Shown here: positions 4,893-9,316 of the stretch, one piece after another
Layout: each line of letters opens with the position of its first letter
Numbering within the stretch: position 1 is the first letter of the stretch
Source of the DNA: Methanobacteriota archaeon
GTDB taxonomy: Archaea > Thermoplasmatota > Poseidoniia > Poseidoniales > Thalassarchaeaceae
DNA length: 9,316 nucleotides
Direction of reading: 5' to 3'
Assembly (NCBI GenBank): GCA_002685315.1
Contig: NYXJ01000086.1
Coordinates: forward strand, 1 to 9,316
Program-made: the position numbers and the translations under genes
Notes under the pieces: generated by a model
The model's database searches: none
Told to the model about the DNA's origin: nothing
The model's input: only the letters and a program-made list of their open reading frames with translations

Positions 4893-5043
4893 TCAGATGC
4901 GGCCAGCCTCTCCCTGGCGGTTTCGCCCGCATTTAACATATCACTCGTTAAGCGAAGTCAGCCAGCTCTGAATCCAGAGCCGTCGTGGAGTCAGGAAAAA
5001 TAGCCCCTCTGATATACTCTGCTTATTGAAAAGGAGTACCCAC
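4893..5043. other. Intergenic stretch between the Sel1 gene and toxin-antitoxin genes
   Basis: It holds small dyads (ATGCGG at 4897 with CCGCAT at 4927; GCTCTG at 4965 with CAGAGC at 4975) without a clear T-tract, so no firm terminator is called. The second dyad, about 40 bp upstream of the antitoxin -10, could be an operator. No gene is seen. Confidence 0.35.
5010..5018 (+). promoter_or_regulatory. Extended -10 promoter of the toxin-antitoxin operon
   Basis: TGATATACT is an extended -10 (TG, one base, then TATACT at 5013-5018), 26 bp before the antitoxin ATG. The -35 region is poor, which is common when TG is present. The predicted start is near 5025. Confidence 0.5.
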
Positions 5044-5238
5044 ATGAGCGCCCAGCTTTCCCCCATCGTTTCCGAGTTCGAGACTGAAGAGCAGGCGGCT
5101 AGCTATGATCGCTGGTTTCGCGCCAAGGTTCAGGCATCACTGGCCAACCCGGGGCCGGGTGTTCCCCATGACGAAGTGATGGCCCGGATGGATGCCATCA
5201 TCGAGGAAGCCGAGCGAAAGCGGCGAGAGCGCGCCTGA
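5044..5238 (+). CDS. Type II antitoxin (RelB/ParD-like stability determinant)
   Basis: 64-aa acidic-to-basic helical protein (SPIVSEFETEEQAASYDRWFRAKV ... HDEVMARMDAIIEEAERKRRERA) of the kind annotated as a plasmid stability determinant and paired with ParE/RelE toxins. The ATG at 5044 follows AAGGAG with a 7-nt spacer, an ideal ribosome binding site; the longer in-frame reading from 5026 starts at TTG inside the leader. The stop overlaps the toxin start by one base (TGATG), so the pair is translationally coupled with antitoxin first. It should neutralise the toxin and probably represses the promoter just upstream. The family is recognised from size, order and characteristic wording of the sequence, not from a search. 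Confidence 0.85.
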   Translation: MSAQLSPIVSEFETEEQAASYDRWFRAKVQASLANPGPGVPHDEVMARMDAIIEEAERKRRERA

Positions 5239-5513
5239 TGCTGCCTGTTGTCTGGCTCGATAGAGCCATTGCAGACCTAGCCGAAATCATCACATACATC
5301 GCCGCCGAGAACCCCAGCGCTGCCCGCCGCCTGAAGGCTCGATTAGAGGCGGCTCCTCTGCCACTAGCAGAGCATCCTTATCTATACCCGAAGGGCCGAG
5401 TACCTGGAACCCGGGAGTTGGTGGCTCACCCAAACTACGTGTTGGTTTACCAAGTAGCCGCCACCCGGATTGAGATAGTGAGTGTTTTGCACGCCCGCCA
5501 AGAGTACCCCTAA
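5238..5513 (+). CDS. RelE/ParE-family toxin
   Basis: 91-aa toxin. The N-terminal WLDRAIADLAEIITYIAAENPSAA is the standard first helix pair of ParE/RelE proteins; GRVPGTRELVAHPNYVLVYQV and IEIVSVLHARQEYP are the conserved beta-sheet segments, including the Arg and the C-terminal HARQ-YP motif. ParE members poison DNA gyrase and RelE members cut mRNA on the ribosome; this sequence lacks the clear RelE catalytic set, so the ParE side is more likely. It starts in the antitoxin stop codon. It ends 14 bp from the converging end of kfrA with no terminator between them. Its role on the plasmid is killing of plasmid-free daughters, which also secures the adjacent pilin unit. Confidence 0.88.
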   Translation: MLPVVWLDRAIADLAEIITYIAAENPSAARRLKARLEAAPLPLAEHPYLYPKGRVPGTRELVAHPNYVLVYQVAATRIEIVSVLHARQEYP

Positions 5514-5527
5514 CCTATTGCGGCTCC

Positions 5528-6481
5528 TCAACCATCACGCTTACCTGCCGTTCGGTTTTTCTCCGCAGCCTGAGCCTTCTCTATGGCCGCCAGCTGCCCG
5601 CGCAGTTCCGCTGCCTGCGTGACCGCCTGCTGGGCCTCTGCGCGGGCGCTGGCCAGTTCGGTAGCCTGCCGCTCTACTTGATCCGTGACAGCCTTCAGCG
5701 AGGCGGTGGCGGTCGCTAGCGCAGTCCGCAGTTCATCCAGCTGGGCAACGGCGGCGCTTCGCTCACTGCGGCTTTCCTCCAGCTGCTGCTGCAGGCTTTT
5801 GAGGCTACCAGCCTGCTCGGCAGCGGTCTGCTGTGCTGCCGCCAGCTCGCCGCGCAGCACATCAGTCTGCGCTGCCGCCCTCTCGCCAGCGGCCTGCAGT
5901 GCTACCACCTGCGCCTTCTGCCCCTCAACTTGGTCCAGCAGGTGCGTACTGCGCTCGGTAGCGACGGCGAGGTCTGCGCGGGTCTGCTGGTGCGCGGCGC
6001 GCTCGGCCTCCAGGGTGCGCTCGACCTCGTTCCGCTGGGCAGTCTGAGACTCCACCTGAGTGGTCAGGCGCCCGACCAGCTCGGTGAGCCCCTCGATCTC
6101 CGCGTCAGCCTCCTGCGCCTGTAGGTCGAACGCGGTCGCTACCTCCTGCCGCTGCTGCTCCAGCTCGGCCCGCTCTGCTTCCCAGGCTGCGGTGGCCGCT
6201 TGTAGCGCCTCGCCAGCCAGATCCTGTGCCGCCTTCCACAGCGCCGCCGTGGCCGCTGTGGCGGCTTTTGCCACTGACTCCGGGATAGCTACAGCCACGG
6301 GCGCTGCTTGAGCTGTGAGCCGCTTTCTCCACTCCCGCATGACAGCGCTGGCCGAATTCATATCCACTTTGGCGGCACGCCGCACAGCGTCTACCGTCGG
6401 CATCGATTCACGGTCAGACTGCTCATACAGCTCGTCAGCGGTGGCGATGATCCGGTCTTTGATCTCAGATGGTATCGACAT
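5528..6481 (-). CDS. kfrA: KfrA-type DNA-binding coiled-coil protein
   Basis: 317 aa. Residues 1 to about 60 carry the KfrA N-terminal DNA-binding domain, with a helix-turn-helix in PTVDAVRRAAKVDMNSASAVMREWRKRL. From about residue 100 to the end it is a long Ala/Glu/Gln-rich coiled coil without Cys or Trp-rich folds. In IncP and related plasmids KfrA represses its own gene at an upstream operator and helps plasmid maintenance as a filament-like accessory. The ATG at 6481 is chosen because GGGAGC lies 5 nt upstream and the protein then begins MSIPSEIKDRI; the frame remains open further upstream only because the 9-bp tandem array has no stops. The array just upstream is the likely operator. It follows the relaxase gene on the same strand by about 137 bp and converges with the toxin gene. 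Confidence 0.88.
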   Translation of the reverse strand: MSIPSEIKDRIIATADELYEQSDRESMPTVDAVRRAAKVDMNSASAVMREWRKRLTAQAAPVAVAIPESVAKAATAATAALWKAAQDLAGEALQAATAAWEAERAELEQQRQEVATAFDLQAQEADAEIEGLTELVGRLTTQVESQTAQRNEVERTLEAERAAHQQTRADLAVATERSTHLLDQVEGQKAQVVALQAAGERAAAQTDVLRGELAAAQQTAAEQAGSLKSLQQQLEESRSERSAAVAQLDELRTALATATASLKAVTDQVERQATELASARAEAQQAVTQAAELRGQLAAIEKAQAAEKNRTAGKRDG

Positions 6482-6492
6482 TTTCAGCTCCC

Positions 6493-6571
6493 GAATAATA
6501 AGAATAATAAGAATAATAAGAATAATAAGAATAATAAGAATAATAAGAATAATATTATTATTCTTATTATT
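6493..6571. repeat. 9-bp tandem array plus hairpin upstream of kfrA
   Basis: GAATAATAA repeats in perfect tandem from 6493 to 6546 (six units), with a partial seventh to 6552. It then turns back on itself: AATAATAAGAATAAT (6539-6553) and its exact complement (6557-6571) form a 15-bp stem with a 3-base loop. It lies 12-90 bp upstream of the kfrA start and is pure A/T apart from one G or C per unit, in sharp contrast to the GC-rich genes on each side. Read on the minus strand, each unit contains TATTAT, close to a -10, so the kfrA promoter is probably inside. Operator for KfrA is the best guess. Confidence 0.85.
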
Positions 6572-6618
6572 ATGCAAGGCGTTATTATGCCGTTCGTCGG
6601 GTATTCGTCGGGTAGCTG

Positions 6619-8382
6619 TCAGCGCATCCGGGGGCCGCGCGGCCTGTGCTCCGGCTCCGGTTCGGACTCCTGTAGCAGCTCCCAGTCGTCCGCAGACTCG
6701 TCGTACAGGCAGGTGACCGTGTCCCCATCCCAGCCGCCGAGGGTATGGCCGTGCTCGACGGCCTCCTGCAGGCTGTCACGCAGCACGGCAGTACTGGGCT
6801 GCTCCAGCGCGACCTGGAGAGGCTCGGGCGCTGGCTGCTGGTACTCACCCGGCCACCGCTCGCGGCGCTGCCGCTCGGCTCGATCCAGCCAGGCGGTCAG
6901 CTGGGCGCGGAGCTGGTCGACTTGGCGCTGCCGCGCATCTGCCGCAGCTACTGCTGCTGCCCTGGCACGGTCGGCCTCACGTCGCGCCCGGTCGATGGTG
7001 TCCTGACTGACCGCCGCCGGCACCAGTCCGAGCCATGCCCGGACGGGGTGAGCCTCCAGCCAGCCGGCTCTGGCCTGCTCCAGCCTATCGGCGCGGCCCT
7101 CCTCGGGGGTGGGGTCAGGGTCAAAGTTAAACATCGGCAGCGCGGCCAGTCGGGCCTGAGCCTGCTCCACCCTGGCGTCATGGCGCTCCAGTGCCTGCCG
7201 GTCGGCCAGCTCGGCCAGCGCTTCAGCGTGGGCCGCCTGCACTGCGGCCAGCCGGCTCAGCTCGACGGTCTGCTGGTCGGATTCACCGGCCACCAGGCTG
7301 GCCAGCTCGGCATCGCGCTCGACGGCCTCGGCCAGCGCCTCAGCGTGCGCGGTCTGCACCGCACCGAGGTGCGCCAGCTCGGCGGCCTGCTGGTCGGACT
7401 CACTGGCCACCAGCTCGGACAGCTCGGCCTGGTCCCGCTGTCGCTGCTGCTCAGCCTGCCAGGCTGCGACGTGAGCGCCCGGGTTTTCCTGGGCCAGCTG
7501 CTCCTGCAGTTCGGCCAGCTCATCAGCGTAATGCTCGGCCAGTTCGGCATCGCTCATCAGCTCGACAGCGGCCTGCCATTGCTGGCCCAGCTCGCGGGCC
7601 AGATTGTTGTTCGCGATTACGTCCTGGGCGTACTGGGGCAGGTCGGCAAAATCGGCCTCGCCGGACTCCCAGCGGCGGCGCATTCCCGCTATCCGTGGCC
7701 CCTCGTGCTGCTGGGTTGGCGTGTCCAGCATCGCCGCCCCTCGCAAATTACCCTGGCGCAGCGCCTCCTCGCGCTGCACCTCCTTGCTGCGGTGGTCGAA
7801 CCGGGGCTCGTGCCCAGCAGCGACCAGTGCGGCGTTGGCCGCTACCGCCCAGCCTGCGCGGGCGTCCATCAGCCAGCTTTTTGGCTTGAGGCTCCGGGTT
7901 TTCCGGGCACCGCCCGCCCCTGGCCGACGGGGGTTGAAGCGCCGGAAATGCTGCTCTGCGGTGCGCTCATGGTCGTCCGTCATGGTCTCGGAGACCATGA
8001 CGTGCGCGTGGGCATTCCTCTCGCCGGGCTCTCGGTGGATGGCCCAGGAGTAGGGCAGGCGCTCGGCGTCAAACATTAAGCTGGCATATTGCTTGACGGC
8101 GTGCTCCTGCTGTTGCAAGGTCAGCTCGTACGGCAGGTTCAGCTGTAACTCTCTGAACAGGGTGCCGTTGGCCCGCTCGTAGGAGTCAGTGGCGAGCCAG
8201 AAAACTGCAGGGTCATCTCCCGCCCAGGTTGGCAGGTTTCCGAAGCCGCTCGCGGCCAGATCATCGCGGGGGCCATCGCGCCCCTCGGCGTAAAGACCAT
8301 CGCGATGATGGTAGCGGTGCTTTGCGGCCGCAGACTGGCCGCTCGGCCTTGCCCCTTTGCTGGCTGATGCGCGATAGCTCAT
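6619..8382 (-). CDS. mobA: MobA/MobL-family relaxase (MobQ, RSF1010-like)
   Basis: 587-aa relaxase that nicks oriT and pilots the strand during mobilisation by a helper conjugation system. Catalytic Tyr24 lies in KHRYHHRDGLYAEG, equivalent to the RSF1010 MobA active Tyr. SYERANGTLFREL, LPYELTLQQQ, DAERLPYSWAIH and SLKPKSWL follow RSF1010 MobA block by block, and NAHAHVMVSE is the metal-binding His motif. The ATG at 8382 is preferred because it places Tyr at 24 and follows a G-rich stretch; an in-frame GTG at 8427 lies inside the oriT hairpin. After about residue 250 the RSF1010 similarity ends. There is no primase domain; instead the C-terminus is a long Ala/Glu/Gln helix with a 39-aa tandem duplication. 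No mobB is found. It is divergent from the MobC-like gene across oriT. Confidence 0.92.
   Translation of the reverse strand: MSYRASASKGARPSGQSAAAKHRYHHRDGLYAEGRDGPRDDLAASGFGNLPTWAGDDPAVFWLATDSYERANGTLFRELQLNLPYELTLQQQEHAVKQYASLMFDAERLPYSWAIHREPGERNAHAHVMVSETMTDDHERTAEQHFRRFNPRRPGAGGARKTRSLKPKSWLMDARAGWAVAANAALVAAGHEPRFDHRSKEVQREEALRQGNLRGAAMLDTPTQQHEGPRIAGMRRRWESGEADFADLPQYAQDVIANNNLARELGQQWQAAVELMSDAELAEHYADELAELQEQLAQENPGAHVAAWQAEQQRQRDQAELSELVASESDQQAAELAHLGAVQTAHAEALAEAVERDAELASLVAGESDQQTVELSRLAAVQAAHAEALAELADRQALERHDARVEQAQARLAALPMFNFDPDPTPEEGRADRLEQARAGWLEAHPVRAWLGLVPAAVSQDTIDRARREADRARAAAVAAADARQRQVDQLRAQLTAWLDRAERQRRERWPGEYQQPAPEPLQVALEQPSTAVLRDSLQEAVEHGHTLGGWDGDTVTCLYDESADDWELLQESEPEPEHRPRGPRMR
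7200..7440 (-). repeat. 117-bp in-frame tandem duplication inside mobA
   Basis: CGGCCAGCGCTTCAGCGTG near 7212 recurs with one change near 7329, a 117-bp period. At protein level LVASESDQQAAELAHLGAVQ is followed 39 residues later by LVAGESDQQTVELSRLAAVQ, and both end in TAHAEALAE or AAHAEALAE. The period is a multiple of three, so the frame is kept; it lengthens the helical tail. Confidence 0.75.
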
Positions 8383-8420
8383 CACCGCCCCCGGTTTGGT
8401 TTTTGGGTTTGCCCCGCAGG

Positions 8421-8477
8421 GCGCCACGTTTCTCCTATCAGGAGAAACGTTTAAGTGGCGCTCTCCGTACGGAGAGC
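8421..8477. other. oriT, RSF1010-like
   Basis: The core hairpin ACGTTTCTCCT / AGGAGAAACGT (8426-8436 and 8440-8450, loop ATC) is followed directly by TTAAGTGGCGCTCTCC. RSF1010 has the same arrangement: a GTTTCTC/GAGAAAC hairpin followed by TAAGTGCGCCCT and its nick site. By analogy the nick falls in TAAGTGGCG/CTCT, near 8460. Two further dyads are nested: GCGCCAC (8421-8427) with GTGGCGC (8455-8461), and the 18-bp palindrome GCTCTCCGTACGGAGAGC (8460-8477). It lies between divergent mobA and mobC-like genes as in RSF1010. Confidence 0.85.
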
Positions 8478-8531
8478 CTGTCCGTGCTACTCTACACGCT
8501 CGCTGGATGAGTGAGCAATAGGGGGTTCAGG

Positions 8532-8891
8532 ATGGTCATGCCGAACAGTCAAAACACACGACTCCGCAGGAAGCTGGAAGTCCTGCAGCGTCTTTCAAGG
8601 GCAGGTGATCAGGCAGCGGCTGGGCAGGCTGCGCTGCTGGATCGATACCTCGCCTCGATCGCAGAGGGCGAATCAAAACGGGCTGACGACCGGGTGAAAG
8701 TCCTCACCGGCGCTGCGGTGCTGGAGCTACTGCGCACAGGTCAGTCAGTGAACCTGCCGGATCAGCAAGCGCTGCTGGATCTGATGGGGCAGTTCCTGAT
8801 CCGCCCATCAGATCGTGAGGCGGTCCTGGGGGCTGGTAGCGGCTCTGAGGCGCTGCACAGGTGCCTCGGTTTGGCAGCCCCATCGGAATGA
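8532..8891 (+). CDS. mobC: MobC-like relaxosome accessory protein
   Basis: 119 aa from the ATG at 8532, chosen because GGGGG lies 6 nt upstream; an ATG at 8538 and a GTG at 8511 are in frame alternatives. The N-terminal half is a charged helix (TRLRRKLEVLQRLSRAGDQ ... ADDR). The segment RVKVLTGAAVLELLRTG ... LLDLMGQFLIRPSDREAVLG parallels RSF1010 MobC (RRKVLVGAMILAKV ... MDAYLERDHDRALFG), a DNA-binding protein that helps open oriT for the relaxase. It has the same position and divergent orientation relative to oriT as RSF1010 mobC. The similarity is short, so the name rests equally on context. Any promoter must lie within or near oriT, implying autoregulation of both mob transcripts, but I cannot place it firmly. 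Confidence 0.75.
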   Translation: MVMPNSQNTRLRRKLEVLQRLSRAGDQAAAGQAALLDRYLASIAEGESKRADDRVKVLTGAAVLELLRTGQSVNLPDQQALLDLMGQFLIRPSDREAVLGAGSGSEALHRCLGLAAPSE

Positions 8892-9193
8892 TTACCCACG
8901 CATGCGTGCGCGTGTCGAAGACAGCGGCGCGAAGGAGCGAAACGCCGCTGCACAATCTAAACCCGGCCGTAGGCCGCTGCGCGATGCTCAATCGGCGTGC
9001 AGCGACTGGAGCGCCGCTTCCACCAAGCAGCTCCGAGATCGTGTGTATGTCTGATAGCCCGCCGACTACGTGCCCTATGAGGACCTGTGGATATTCCGCC
9101 TCCTCGGAGGCAGCGGAGCTGCCCCCTGCGGGTGGGCGGTGTGAGTGTTTTTAAACATGCTCGTTTACAACTCGAAGAGTAAACCGGGGCGCG
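8892..9193. other. Gene-free stretch with dyads and a DnaA-box-like site
   Basis: No credible gene on either strand. It holds a 12-bp palindrome CACGCATGCGTG (8897-8908); a dyad CAGCGGCG (8922-8929) with CGCCGCTG (8943-8950), possibly ending the MobC-like transcript but without a T-tract; TGTGGATAT (9086-9094), one mismatch from a DnaA box on the minus strand; GCCTCC-TC-GGAGGC hairpin (9098-9111); and GTTTAC (9163-9168) facing GTAAAC (9179-9184). Together with the direct repeats just beyond, it is the best place for the replication origin. Confidence 0.4.
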
Positions 9194-9236
9194 CAGAGGC
9201 TTCGCCATTAGTAATACGCACGACTTTGAACACCAT
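9194..9236. repeat. Direct repeat copy B (candidate origin element)
   Basis: This 43-bp segment is near-identical to 57-100, differing at three positions including a one-base deletion. It lies in the gene-free stretch between the MobC-like gene and the rep 3' end. The flanks of the two copies do not match, so the conserved part is only the 43-44 bp unit. That argues for a functional site or a small local duplication rather than a duplicated gene. Confidence 0.6.
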
Positions 9237-9268
9237 CACACCCAGCCGCAGAATCACGTCGCACACCT

Positions 9269-9316
9269 GCCAGTAAGCCAGCCAGGACAGCCCTGCCTCC
9301 CTCATGCGAAGAGCAC
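9269..9316. repeat. Terminal redundancy with 1-48: circular closure
   Basis: The last 48 bases are identical to the first 48. This is what a linearised circular contig with an assembly overlap looks like, and gene layout across the joint is continuous (origin-like repeats on both sides). The unit length would be 9,268 bp. Confidence 0.9.

Noticed and set aside
4897..4932. Terminator after the Sel1 gene
   Set aside because: The stem is short and interrupted, with no T-tract on the plus strand beyond ATTTAAC; too weak to call.
6482..6577. A 32-residue N-terminal extension of KfrA made of Ile-Leu-Ile repeats, possibly a membrane anchor
   Set aside because: It arises because the 9-bp array is a multiple of three without stops. 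It would start at TTG with no ribosome binding site, whereas the ATG at 6481 has a good one and begins the known KfrA domain.
6745..8079. Long rightward frame (444 codons) opposite mobA
   Set aside because: It is antisense to a clear relaxase gene; long open frames are expected opposite GC-rich coding sequence, and it shows no recognisable domain.
8861..9154. Rightward 97-aa frame after the MobC-like gene
   Set aside because: Starts inside the MobC-like gene in another frame, lacks a ribosome binding site and has no recognisable pattern.

Overview
The window is a complete small circular plasmid written out linearly. Bases 1-48 recur exactly as the last 48 bases (9269-9316), so the molecule is about 9,268 bp. 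It encodes no resistance or metabolic genes. Host: the RSF1010-like mobilisation module, the sigma-54 type pilin promoter, the PilA-type pilin and the KfrA protein point to a gammaproteobacterium, most likely Pseudomonas/Stutzerimonas or a close relative. This is an inference from gene types, not from a search.

Layout. (1) Replication, 9194-1700 across the closure: a leftward replication protein with a primase-like core and a C-terminal helix-turn-helix (97-1443); two near-identical 43-44 bp direct repeats just beyond its 3' end (57-100 and 9194-9236), a candidate origin; and upstream of it a rightward promoter-to-terminator unit (about 1489-1637) that could make a small antisense RNA. (2) Partition, 1731-2801: leftward parA plus a ribbon-helix-helix partner, flanked on both sides by 8-bp phased GTGCT/AGCAC repeats that look like centromere and operator. 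(3) A serine resolvase (2793-3398) with a candidate res region upstream. (4) A pilin cassette (3567-4892): a leftward type IV pilin with terminator and sigma-54 promoter, a rightward HTH-Sel1 protein, and between them five palindromes at an exact 32-bp pitch. (5) A RelBE/ParDE-type toxin-antitoxin pair (5044-5513). (6) kfrA (5528-6481) preceded by a 9-bp tandem array that ends in a hairpin. (7) Mobilisation: a MobA/MobL (MobQ) relaxase (6619-8382), an RSF1010-like oriT (8421-8477) and a divergent MobC-like gene (8532-8891).

How it fits together: replication, partition, multimer resolution, addiction and mobilisation make a stable, transferable carrier. The only apparent host-phenotype cargo is the pilin unit. 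Its promoter signals suggest it is expressed through the host's RpoN system, and the pilin itself would need host type IV pilus machinery. The most unusual part is the intergenic region 4121-4381. It combines a sigma-54 promoter, a 14-bp palindrome in the enhancer position, the palindrome array, and, inside that array, three further sigma-54-like elements reading toward the pilin gene.
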